Shown one piece after another: positions 24,383-35,630 of a stretch of DNA of 64,000 nucleotides. A program made the translations under genes and the position numbers. The DNA lies in contig JASXTE010000016.1 of the NCBI GenBank assembly GCA_030280995.1, positions 20,710,501-20,774,500 of the forward strand. Reading direction: 5' to 3'. Position 1 is the stretch's first letter; each line of letters begins with the position of its first letter. This DNA comes from Hemileia vastatrix (lineage: Eukaryota; Basidiomycota; Pucciniomycetes; Pucciniales; Zaghouaniaceae). The notes beneath the pieces are model-generated. The model saw only the letters and a list, made by a program, of their open reading frames with translations. It searched no databases and had not been told where the DNA came from.

Positions 24383-25416
24383 ATTGATTAATGAATATTA
24401 AAAAAAAGTATTCGATATCAAAAAATTATGATGTAATATGATGAATAATTATAAGAAACTCTATTCTAGAAAATTGAAGTTGATAATTTAATAGGATAAA
24501 AAATTGAATAAGATTAAAATTAAAGTAAGGATGAAAGAAACAGAAAACATAAAGAGGGGGGTTTTATATTATTTGAGCTTTTTTTAACATGTATTATTCA
24601 TAGTGGGGTAAACTGAGTAACATGCTAAATCACAATCTGTTTATATTGAAGCGAAATTTGATGTAGCTAACAGAAAATACTAGTAATTCTTTGGGGACTT
24701 TTAGTGTGAAAAACAAATAATAACAAATTTATATCCCATATTCAAATTTCCACGGGTAAATACAAAATTTTTTAAATTAGAATTTACTCCTAAACAATGG
24801 AGATACACTTAATTAGTATATTAAATGAAAAAAAAGGATAATCCTTTATGAATATTTGTTAAATTTACTTTCAGATGACAATGCGAGATTCACATATATA
24901 CTGATATGCCTCATCAAACAAGAAATGAATTATAAATATAAAATTGGTAACATTAGAATTTAAGATAAGAATTTGTTTTTTAAGTGACAGGAGGAGTGTC
25001 AGGCTAGGGTGTGGGCACTGTGACCAAACCTTTGATAAACTTGGATACAACTAAGGGAAAAAAAAATTGAATAGTTTTATTTTGCAATATATCTTAGTCT
25101 GCACAAGATATTGCATTGTTGTCCCTAACTATACCAAAATTGTTACTTTTCAAAAGTTATAGGACTACTAAGTTGATAAAATATTATTATGAATCACCCA
25201 ATGAAATACCTTAAGCAACATTCAAAATTATTAAAATATTAATATTCAATTTGAGATTTGGATTAGCTAATTTTTCACAACTTACCACAGTTTTGATTAA
25301 TATAATAAAACTTGAAAAAAATTGTTGAGATAACCTAGAAATGGGTGCAAGAAAATGATGAAACATATGACTTGAAACTTAACTCATACACTATTAATAA
25401 ACTTCATGGATCCTGA
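24383..25416. other. Intergenic DNA, nothing recognised
   Basis: AT-rich spacer between the unknown gene and the palindrome array. The probable promoter of the minus-strand gene lies here, but no specific signal is convincing. Confidence 0.5.
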
Positions 25417-25694
25417 TTAATTTCTATTGAAATTAATTTTGAGACTAGCATATTGAATTTTAGCTATGACCAAGTACTGTAAGTGCCATGGTTTGTATTC
25501 AACATATTGGTGTTGAAATTAATTTTGATAGGAATCAACAAGTATCAGATGGCACCATGCATGAAACACTGACAGAAACCATCAAATTTATGAGGCAATG
25601 AACCTCATAATTTCGATCGAAATTAATATAGACCCCTGCATATTGAATACAAGCCATTTCACATGGACTACACAGACATAGATAAAATTCAACA

Positions 25695-25955
25695 CACTAC
25701 ACAATATAGGGGGTGGACTTGCTAGCAAGTCCTCAACCTGAACTCAGATGGAACTCAGATGGAACTCAGACTGAACTCAGACTGAATCCATACTGAACTC
25801 TACTTGAACACCCACCTAAAACTGTTCTGCTGAGTGGTGTTCATCCCTGATTGTATTGTTCCTTTATCAATAGCTCAATGTGTGTTCAATCTGTGGTGAG
25901 TTTGGGTCCAAGGTTGCGGACTCGCTAGCAAGTCCGCCCCCCATATTGTGTGGTG
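25695..25955. mobile_element. 261 bp MITE with CACTA-like ends
   Basis: The ends are CACTACACAATATAGGGGG and, inverted, CACCACACAATATGGGGGG. Each continues into a GGACTTGCTAGCAAGTCC-type hairpin. A 3 bp duplication, ACA, flanks it (25692-25694, 25956-25958). The end plan (CAC, G-run, GCTAGC hairpin) is that of the 27 kb element, so a related transposase probably moved it. The interior holds four GGAACTCAGAT-type short repeats. Confidence 0.85.
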
Positions 25956-26097
25956 ACATGCATGGCTTAAAATTAATTTTGATCAAAATTAACCAAGGCA
26001 TTAAAACATCAATTTTTATATGGTGTACTTAATCAAACCAGTTTATCTAACTGCTTAGCTTACCTATACTTATAGGAATTTTATGCATAGTCCATGT

Positions 26098-27622
26098 CCA
26101 TATTAATTTCAATCGAAATTAATGTTGACTAATACATAATGAATACATGCTATGCCACTTACACTTGCCAGGCATAGCTACCATTAAATATGCCAGTATC
26201 AAAAATTAATTTCGATCGAAATTAATGAGCATGATAATCATGAATTTCTGGAGTCAACTGCTTATTTTTATGCATGGTGCCTTGCCAACATTAATTTTGA
26301 TCGAAATTACTTTTGATACTGGCATATTTCATGTATATATGCCTGGAAAGTGTAAGTGGCATAGTGTGTATTCATTATGTATTGGTCAACATTAATTTCG
26401 ATCGAATTTAATGTTGACATTTGCATATTGAACCCAAGCCAGAAAACAACCCAGAAGATTCTTCATAAAACTTCCCATTGATTTCGATCAAAATTAAGGC
26501 TGACCATATACATATTGAATGGTAGTTATATCTGGTCTGAGTAAGCAGAGATTACTTATATTCAATATGTATTGGTCAACATTAATTTTGATCAAAATTA
26601 ATGAGCATTTTGATCATGAACTTTTTCAGTCAGTTAGTTGTTTCGATGCATAATGGCATGCCAACATTAATTTTGATCAAAATTAATGTTGAAATGATAT
26701 AATGCTTTTTTGCATGACATGTTAAGGACGGCAAGTATTTTTAAGTATTGAAATTTACTATACATGTTGAGGGTAAATATAAAATTTACATATCCATATT
26801 AATTTCTATAAAAATTAATGTTGACCAATACATAATAAATAGTAGATATGCCTGGCTAGTGTAAGTGGCATAGCTTTTTTTCAATCTGCACTTGGCAACA
26901 TTAATTTCAATCGAAATTAAGGTTCATGATTATCATCAATTTATTCAGTCAGTTGCTTACTGTTATGCATGGTAACATGTCAACATTAATTTTAATAAAA
27001 ATTGAATTTGACATGCCACCAAGCATTTTTATGTAAGATGAAAAGTAGGGCACTCTATTCTTAAGTAAACACATTACAATGCATATTGAGCATGTAAATA
27101 TCATTTACACATTAATATTAATTTCAATCAAAATTAATGTTGACCAATAAACATTGAACACAAGCTTTACAACTTACACACACCAGATATAACTACCATT
27201 CAATATGTATATGGTGCTCACTAATTTCGATCGAAATTAATGAGCAGTTTTATGAAGAATTTTTTGGGTCGTTTGCTGGTTTGGGTTCAATATGAAAATG
27301 TCAATATTAAATTCTATTGAAATTAATGTTGACCAATACGTAATGAATACACACTATGCCACTTACACTTTCCAGGAATAGACACCATGCAATATGCCAG
27401 TATCAAAAGTAATTTCGATCGAAATTAATGTTGGCAAGGCACCATGCATAAAAATAAGCAGTTGACTCCAGAAATTAATGATTATCATGCTCATTAATTT
27501 TGATCGAAATTAATTTTTGATACTGGCATATTTAATGGTAGCAATGCCTGGCAAGTATAAGTGGTATAGCGTGTATTCACTATGTATTGGTCAACATTAA
27601 ATTCGATTGAAATTAATATGGA
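26098..27622. repeat. 1.5 kb imperfect inverted repeat (large palindrome)
   Basis: The sequence from 26098 rightwards matches the reverse complement from 27622 leftwards over most of its length, with the centre near 26860. Aligned blocks include CAACTGCTTATTTTTATGCA near 26257, paired near 27462, and CATATACATATTGAATGGTA near 26508, paired near 27205. Agreement in the outer 330 bp looks above 90 percent by eye. The arms, of about 700 bp, could fold into one long hairpin or cruciform, with the small palindromes as side structures. Confidence 0.88.
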
Positions 27623-27832
27623 TACATAAATGTGACATAAAGAGGTATGGACCATCAATTTGTTGGAAATACATTTTTATATCTCATACATTATTTTTTT
27701 TTCTTAAATAAAATGTTACTCTCTCTCAATATCACTTTATAAAATTTACCAAGCTGCTTTGAAAAAAAACAGAATACATAAAATTCAATATAAGATAGCT
27801 ATATTACACAGAAGATCACCATTATACCTAAG

Positions 27833-29498
27833 TTATGATGATGTTGATGCTCTATTAATTGATTCCCGAATCTTTACCAGATCAATATCAGCTCCAACCC
27901 CAAGTGACTCACGTTCATTCACAGATAATCCTTGCAAAAATGTTGCTGAATAGCAATTCTTGGGGAGGTATTTGGGAACATTGAATATACCATTTTGTGC
28001 AACTGTCCTTTCTAATGACCGTGAATATGTTTTTAATGCTGATTTTTTTTGAGCTGGTGTATGGGCTAAGTCCTTTGTCATCTTATCCATTTTTTTAAAC
28101 AAATCATTGAGTTCAGGATTTCGCCATCCAGGAATAGCTCGGATAGGTGCAGTTGGGGCTGGTGCTGGGCCTTCCTCGATATCAGAGATGCACCTAGTAT
28201 CATGAAAAAGCACAACAAAACCTGGCACATCACTGCAGAGATCTCTTGCTAACTTGTAGCGTGCACTAGCAATCTGAATTCCAACTAAATCAGCTTCATA
28301 ATAACAAAAAGCAAAGTAAAATAAAAAACTTACCTTGGTCCGATAACGTTTTACTTGTGCCCTTGCCCTCTTTTCAATCTTTTCTCTTGCTACCCTTTCC
28401 TCTTCTTGCCCAAACAACCTTATCATCTCCTTCCCCTTATTAACTACCCATTTCTCAATAACACATTGAGTGAACTGAAGCTTTGACTGATCGATTGTAT
28501 TCAAGGTGGTGAGCCATCTGGTACAGTGGTCGCATACTATGCTTCCCATGACTTGATTCCAAGTTGATTCTGAAAAATCACGGCAAGTCCAATCAAACGT
28601 GAATTTCCGAAAACCTTTTTCTTGCAATTCACGCTCTAAGTTTCTTTTGACAGAAAGTGGGATCGGTGCTCCTCCTTTTAGTCCTCGAGGCTCTGGTGCT
28701 GGAAAAAATTCGGGTAGTCGAATTTTGGATCGCAAGAAGGCTATAGAATTGGTTATCAGAAATTGTCGATCAGCTGCAGAATTGGCACGGTTAGAAGATT
28801 GGACTTGGGTTAGGACAGTTTGAATGGTTTTTAGTTTGAATTGGCTCCAATCTTTCCAATTTTCAATCTCCAAAGGTGTTGGGCTCGCAGGACATTTTGA
28901 TATTTGTGTTGGTCCCCCAAGACAATACTTCAGAAAGTGGTAAATATTTCTATTTAGACTGTCCGAGCTCCTGGGAACATCATTCCTTCTAACTAAGCCT
29001 CTTACAGCCCTTAACCCCTGTTCTCGCTCATGAGACTCTGCTGAATTGAGTCTGTGGTAATCACTGATACCCATAATGATTGAGGGATTCACTAAAAATT
29101 CAAATAAGTTAGTTAAATTGGTTATTTTTCAATAAAAGAATACACTACAAATTTGACTTACCTGCTCCACTTGTGCTTGCTCCTTGGTTAGGCTGAGCAG
29201 ATGATGATTGGTCTCCAAAAAATTACCTCAATACTTCACTAGCCCAATCTCTTCCTAGCTGATTAGCACTTTCAGAAGCAGAAGGATGATTGGGATTAAA
29301 ATTTCTCGGTTCTGAATGAGACTCTTGGCCTGGATTTGGATTAGGTGGTGGGTTAGGATTAGGTGGTACAGATTGAGATGCATCTGGAGGTGGATCAGCA
29401 GAGGGTGGTGGAGGAGTATTTCCAGTATTAGTATGTTGAGGCAGAAAACAATCAGAATCGGTTGGGTCAACAGACATCCCTTCAAAATTATCATCCAT
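27833..29498 (-). pseudogene. Unknown cargo gene A of the giant element (one in-frame stop)
   Basis: Two exons (29498-29162, 29091-27833) join in phase and would give about 531 residues, broken only by a TAA at 29223-29225. Residues 25-65 are a Pro/Asn-rich repeat (PPNPNPPPNPNP). The remainder looks folded, with a Trp-rich stretch including a CDHC pair (near DWTCRDFSESTWNQVMG). A basic helical segment follows (REKIEKRARAQVKRYRTK). The C-terminal motif VPKYLPKNCYSATFLQGL is shared with cargo gene B at 34378-35498 (VPRGLPNDCYSPLYLASL). A potential 49 bp intron at 28285-28333 would break the frame and is probably not used. I do not recognise the family. It lies between the transposase relic and the palindrome array. 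Function unknown. Confidence 0.6.
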
Positions 29499-29929
29499 AA
29501 TGAACTGTAATAAAATAAAATAAAATAAAAATAATCAGTTGTTAAAATTTATACCTATCAAAGCTAAAGTAAAAAAAGATACTATGTATATAGTCTTGTA
29601 AACGTGTATGTTCTCTTGTCGAAAAATAAAGTGAATAATATATAGCTATCAGCTAAAGTTGGAAGGTCAAACTATTTATAGTAGATGAATGAGCAAGAAG
29701 ATCATTCATTAAGTAAAAATTTTATCATATTTCTCATTATCATGATTTTATTTCTTTCATTCTTACATTTAAGATAAAAATGACTCATTGAAAGCATGGG
29801 TTCTCTCGCAATAAAAGCAACCAAAGTAATTGTTCACTGATTTATGATAAGGTAAGTTGGATGCATTGCATTTTTTAATCGAGCATTGAATTATTTCTTT
29901 CACCATTTACAAATATCACCAATCCTACA

Positions 29930-32900
29930 AATTTCCCCAATCCCAAATTAACACAAAGATGTTAGTCAACAGAAAATAAATTTGATTAATTTCTTCACTC
30001 ACTACTGTCTGCAGTCCAATGGCAGTGACAACCTCATCTTTGATTCCAAACATTCCTTTTTTTGCTCGACAGTAGCTGCATGTCCAATTATTGCATCTTT
30101 CTTAATCACAATTTGAGTTGCTTTGGCTACTCTTACTAACCGACAATGCACTTGTGGGAAAAGCTCATAGGGATCCTTTGATGTTTCTTCTGGACGGAGC
30201 TCTTTGAAAGGACTTACTATTAAATATATTTGATCAATCTCTTCCTTTGATCTGAAAAGATCATCAATTTGCCCAAACTGGCTATCTTTTCCATAGTAGA
30301 ATTCAATTGTTGAATTAGCAATGTGTCAATGGTAACTAGTAAACCTCTTTCCATGTATCAATATGCTTGCTACATTTTCAACTACCCGATCCCCACTTTT
30401 CTCCGATGGTGTCAAAGCCCGTCTTGAAGTTTCTTTTCCCATTCGTGCCCTTACCCATTTAGTAAATAATGCCATACTTAGATGGATCCATTTGTTTTGT
30501 TTATCGAAATCAATATGGATTTTTTTAGTCTCACATTGATCATTATCTTCAGCTTCACCAAGATCTAATACCCTAGACTTCCGATACCAATGTTTGAGCA
30601 TTGTTAGCGGTATCTCTCCTGTGGTAAATATTAATAAATTAGCACAGCTGAGTTTTTAAATCATTGCTTACAAACATTACATACGTGGATGGTGATTGTT
30701 TGGAATTTCAGATAATATATGATTCACCCGCTCTCCAGACCAAGTAGCTGTACCTGATGGTGGACCAAGACGCTTTATCATTTCAGGATAATGTTGAGTG
30801 ATATGCAGATTTGGCTTTGCATTAATATTCTTCCAACCCTCTTCAAGGCACTCACGATACTCTAACAGAAATTGATCTAGATCTTTAAGCTCATTAGTCT
30901 GTATATTTTTTAATGTCAAAAAATTGGTGATTGAGCATAATGTTACAAGTTACTTGAGAAGATAATATTCTCTTGGTTTATCAGCTGAGGAAGCTGAAGA
31001 TTCAGATTCTTTAAATTTTTCAAACCAAAGGGGTATAAGTGACAAAGGGAAGTAGAGAGTATACAGCATGTGCCATTCTGCTGCCTTGAGGGATCCTGCC
31101 TTTTTAGATCCTACTGATTTTGGAACTCGTGTTAGCCAGGAAGGTCTTCTTACTTGATCAATCATCTTCCATACAACCTGTAGCTCTGCTGCTGTGATTT
31201 GTGGATTACTACTACCTTCATTTTCTTTCTCCTTACCTTTCCTTTTATTTTCTTCATCTCTAGCTCTCTCATTTGATGAGTGAGATCCTTCACTCTGTGA
31301 TATGCTAATGCTTCTTTGCCTTAAGTTATACAATGAATTCCTACTGTCACTGCTGTGAGACTGTATTGAGGCCACATTGCTATATGGAGGAATAAATTTG
31401 GAGCTGGATGACCTACTCTGCCTTCTTGATCGATTTGTTCCCAATCCTTCATTATCTAGTCCATGATGACTTGATGACTGTCTTGAACTCGTACGTCTTT
31501 GCCGCTTGTGCTGTCTCGTGTGTCCTGTATCATCATCATCATTATTCGTGGTGCTTAAGCTACTTCTACGTTTTTTCGAATGTTTGTGCAGTGAAGTATC
31601 AGAAAAGAAATCATCATCTTCTTCTCTTACATGCCAATTTTTATCCTTTTCCAGCTTTCTTTCTAGATCTTTTGCTGCATTTTGGATTTGAAAATAGCTT
31701 AGACTGTGATCTTTTAGGTTGCCAAGCATATGTGAATGCATAACATCAATTGAGCAATATTCAGTTGGACGCCAATATTCAAGGTTATTCAGCTCACTTC
31801 ATCGTACCCCATGATTTTGAACAATTGATACACGCTCCCAATGTGACTTAGAATTTTTCCACTTTGTTGCCCAGCACATATGATCCTCATGATTCCGTAA
31901 TGAAAAATTTCCCACATTCTTTTCACTAATTTCATCTTTAGAGATATTACAGAAAGAGCAGAACATTTTTGCAGAGTGACTCGAAAAGCCAGCCAATTTT
32001 CGTATTGCAGTAATGTCACCTATCAAAGAGAACAATGCAACTCTTAATTTCCGGCCTCGTGGATAAAGATGTGTCTTTTCAATCAATATACCATCCCATA
32101 GAGTTTGTAGATCATTAACCAGTGGTTTTAGAAGGTGATTAAGCTGTTCACTTGTGGGTTCTGTTGGTCCGGGTATAATAGAATACAAAAAAAGATTTTC
32201 CATTTTGTATCTATCTTCTTGAGGTAGGTTCATACACACCATCATAATATTGCCTACAGACTTCTGATGACCTCCAATCCTATTGCCACCAGGCCTAAAC
32301 CAGTCGACATATAAAGTAAACATTAAGTTGCCTGAAGTTATCGTATATTCATCATCATTGCTATCCAGAGCTGGAGTGGTTATGGGAAAGTTTTTCCAAA
32401 TTGAACCATCACAAACATCCTTCATCAAATCACACTCTACACGTTCTGCCACAGGGGTTTTCTTCTCAATCAGAAGCTCAAATTTGAACAGTTTGATCTT
32501 TTCCTTAAGCCAGTCGATAAAAGAATGGTGATGAAATGTTTTAAGAGATAAGTATTTTACATGTTCTTGATGTTCCTCCATCAAATACAGCCTTTCATCA
32601 CATTTAACTGCAATTTGTCCTGCTCCAAACATTTTTAAATAGAGCTGTGATGATGAAAGAAACGGTTGATTGCAACATAGTATAGATGGTTGAGATTCAG
32701 AGTTATACTCATAAAGAGCAAAGCATTTAGGACAGCATGTTTTAGTGAAAAATGATTGATTGAGCTTTAATCGACTAAAAACTGTATCTATCGAGCGTGG
32801 GACCAGGCGGACAATGCTATCAGAATCCAGTATTCCACTATCACCTAGAAGTTTGAGCTTCTTAATTTCTTCATCCAAAAATTGAGTACAACCTTCTTTG

Positions 32901-33302
32901 CTCAAATGATGAATCAGAGAAAGCTTTGCTGCCTGCCACATAATTATTTGGCTATACCGTTCCCCAAGATTTGAGTTTCTAGAGACTGTTGAAGATACTT
33001 CTGCCCCCAATAGCAACTGCCCCTATGTAATAAATCATTGAAACATCATAAAGACTTTAATTCTCACATTGAACTATAGATATACAGCTTACTGTTTCTG
33101 TGGAGCGGGAACTTCCTATGTTAAGTGGATTGTTGGAAGAAATAACCATCTGGGCCTTCCTATTTCTTTCCTCTTGATGTTTTGCATACGAATTAGAGCT
33201 TTTGAAAGCCATACCAACTTCAAAGGACCCAGAAGAAGTTTGATACTTTCTATTGACACATCCAAGATCTTGACATTGACATACATGAAAAAATGGAGGC
33301 AT
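29930..33302 (-). pseudogene. TNP2-type CACTA transposase, broken by several stops
   Basis: Exons 33302-33093, 33022-30685 and 30618 to about 29930 join in phase. The first carries a Cys cluster (CQCQDLGC), likely zinc binding. The second holds the TNP2 core: YVDWFRPGGN, the IIPGPTEPTSEQLNHLLKPL block, the GDITAIRKLAGFSSHSAKMF block with a following FCSFC, and VMHSHMLGNL. Further downstream, LEYRECLEEGW and NLHITQHYPEMIKRLGPP are the usual C-terminal family blocks. In-frame stops sit at 31799-31801 (TGA where relatives have Trp), 30950-30952 (TAA) and 30326-30328 (TGA). A frameshift at an A-run near 30070 changes the last 40 residues. The protein would bind the CACCACAG ends and cut and rejoin the element. 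As read it cannot be made whole, so movement would need another copy's enzyme. Confidence 0.85.
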
Positions 33303-33386
33303 TGTAATTGTGATAATTGTAGGAATAAGTTAGCTATTCAAAGTTACCGATTGAAGGTATTCCTTTTTTTGAAAGGCACTAGCTAA

Positions 33387-34377
33387 TATAAGCTACATTT
33401 TTTTATCAAAAGAATATGATGGAATATGTGTTGAAATTATTTAAGTTTAAATGTTTAATTTTTAATTGGATAAATTATATATTAATTTAAAGTTATGCAG
33501 TCTACTTTATTTGTATTCTGTATACTCTCTGCATTTGTACAACAATGCATGCATGTTTATCAGAATATTTTCTATCATAGAAAAAATTCTGTTGTACGCA
33601 CAAGCATCTTAATTATTTTTCTATCAAATGCCTTCTGAGTTATATCTAACTACCCTATAATTATTTGATTTTGATAAAAATTCTTAGTTATGGACTATAA
33701 GAAAAGTAATCCATATTTTTAACATAATTATTTAAAAAATTACCCCAAAAATCAAAGTTAAACCCAAAAATAAGTTTAATATTTTGTAAAAAACAATCAC
33801 AAACATATTTCTTTCAATTTGAAAATTGGTCTGTACTAGGTAGAATTTTCTATAAAGAAAAAATCAAAAATACTCAAATAATAGATGCTACAAAAGTGTA
33901 AACCTTAAAGAATTACATAAAAGCTGAAACCTTGTATAAATTTTCATACATAAATGTGATGAAGTGACACTCTAGTCTATTTATTCAGGTTGAAAAAAAT
34001 TACTCAAAAGAATATGTATTACTATCATATTGGACCAAAAATAATTTTTTGGTAATCAAAAAATGAACATAGCCTCACATTTAACAAATTATTTTTGTGG
34101 AAGAATTTTTTGAAAAGAAAAAAAAATCCGTTTCTTAAATGAGTCTGCTTTTATCACATAATCATTCTCTTTATTTTATACCATTCCTTTTGAGTTCAAG
34201 TTGCATATAAAAATATAATTTATGCATATTATAATTCCATAAAGTCGAAATATTTCTTATTCTTAATTTTTGTGATATTTCTCCTTAAATCAACTTTGAT
34301 CATAAAGTTTTGGAGCTCAACAATTTATCCTTCCTCTTTGTTTAATTTAATTGAACACTTTCTTAATCTAATTATTT
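33387..34377. other. Divergent intergenic region of the giant element
   Basis: About 1 kb of AT-rich DNA between the transposase gene (-) and cargo gene B (+). It presumably holds both promoters. No specific signal recognised. Confidence 0.5.
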
Positions 34378-35498
34378 ATGAACCCTAGTAGCTCTTACTT
34401 TCCTCATGGAAACCTGCCCACAAACACAAGAACACTTAATAGAATTTTTAATGAGACTTTGCCTCCATTCAATTCTCACTTTTGTAGATCTATACACAAT
34501 TTTTGTCGTTCACTTTTGGATATGTCACCAGAATCAAATGGATGGAAACAAAACCCTACTGAAGAGCAATTAGACAGATTTTCATCATTCGACATGAATT
34601 CTTGCAACATTGCCTTTGAACTACCTCATCCAGAATCAAATTGAGCGGTTTCTGAAAAGTTTCCACCAATTTTCCGTGAATCTTTTATTGAGCACCTTTG
34701 CATGTGTGGTTTCCCAGGATCAACTTTCGCTTGGAACCTAGATTGGTTTGACAAATGGAACCAGGTCTTGGCAAATATTCTCATTAAACACTGGGACAAT
34801 GCCTTAAAAACCAATAATTTGATTGCATATCCAATTGACTCAACTCAAATTAGCTTCTCAAATCAAATAGGAGTTCTTCACTGTTGGTTTTTAGGTCATG
34901 CTGATAGATTAAGACTTGGGAAGGATTCTCATAGCTCTCAAGAAATAATCAAAGTGAGAAAGCATAAATATAGAATAAAAAAAAAGTATGAAAATCCCTT
35001 TTTTTTCAACCGTTTTTATTTATGACCTTTATTTCAAATAACAAAGATTCTTAGAATTCAGTTAACCGAACTAAACTTCTTAAACAACTTCCACATTGTG
35101 AAACTTATCACAACCTTTTCACGAACATCAAGTGTTGTTCAGACACCGAAATTGATAATGATGGATCGTTAAGACGTATCTTAATGCAATGGAGGTCTGA
35201 AGATTTTTCTAAAGTTGCACAATATCTTGAACAACAACACTTTGATATTCGAGATAATTCAACTTACTCTGGCAGTGTGCTAAAGGACTTGGCCTTGTAC
35301 AAAAGAATCAGTTTGGTTTCAACATTATACCCTAACCTTAATCCTTCTCATGTCCCCCGGGGTTTGCCGAATGACTGTTATTCTCCCTTATATCTTGCAT
35401 CTCTAAATCCTCAACAACTCAGACTTTTAAATCCTCAAAATCCCATAAATTTACCTGCTCTCCTTGAAATTCTTTCTTCCTCTAATGTGAGTGATTGA
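34378..35498 (+). pseudogene. Unknown cargo gene B of the giant element (stops and a frameshift)
   Basis: The frame from the ATG at 34378 has a TGA at 34642-34644 and continues to about 34990. A shift at A/T homopolymer runs near 34980-35010 moves to another frame, which has one more TAG near 35055 and then stays open to the TGA at 35496-35498. The N-terminal part is Trp/Phe-rich (FAWNLDWFDKWNQVLANIL), the middle polar, and the end (VPRGLPNDCYSPLYLASL) shares a motif with cargo gene A. The two may be diverged paralogues or share a terminal interaction domain. I do not recognise the family. Its 3' end faces the SNF2 gene, with only 132 bp between the stops. Confidence 0.55.
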
Positions 35499-35630
35499 CA
35501 AACTCCCTTAATAATAGGTTTGCACACTCATACTCCTCATTTCCACTGTTTGGGACACTTAGCCTTGAAAACAAAAACATAATTTTAATGATTACTATTA
35601 TCATTAAAATTTATAGAAATGAAATTTGGC

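Larger units (their letters stand above)
25417..27622. repeat. Array of about 20 short AT-rich palindromes
   Basis: Variants of ATTAATTTCGATCGAAATTAAT recur about every 80-110 bp. Examples are near 25417, 25609, 25970, 26102, 26202, 26289, 26392, 26470, 26579, 26665, 26800, 26899, 26982, 27117, 27220, 27304, 27411, 27493 and 27596. Variants often keep the symmetry (TTTTGATCAAAA or TTTCTATAAAA cores). Flanks are also conserved: GCCAACATTAAT before, ATGTTGACCAATACATA after. No reading frame is present. Confidence 0.93.

Noticed and set aside
25417..27622. CRISPR-like array
   Set aside because: Repeats are variable palindromes with related, not unique, spacers, in an intron-bearing eukaryotic genome; there are no cas genes.
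28285..28333. 49 bp intron in cargo gene A
   Set aside because: It has GT and AG, but its removal shifts the frame into a stop within 13 codons, whereas the unspliced frame is open.
31799..31801. Reading the TGA in the transposase as a recoded Trp codon
   Set aside because: TAA and other TGA stops occur in the same gene and its neighbours, while PTH2, CFD1, RIB3 and SNF2 use normal stops; decay is the simpler reading.
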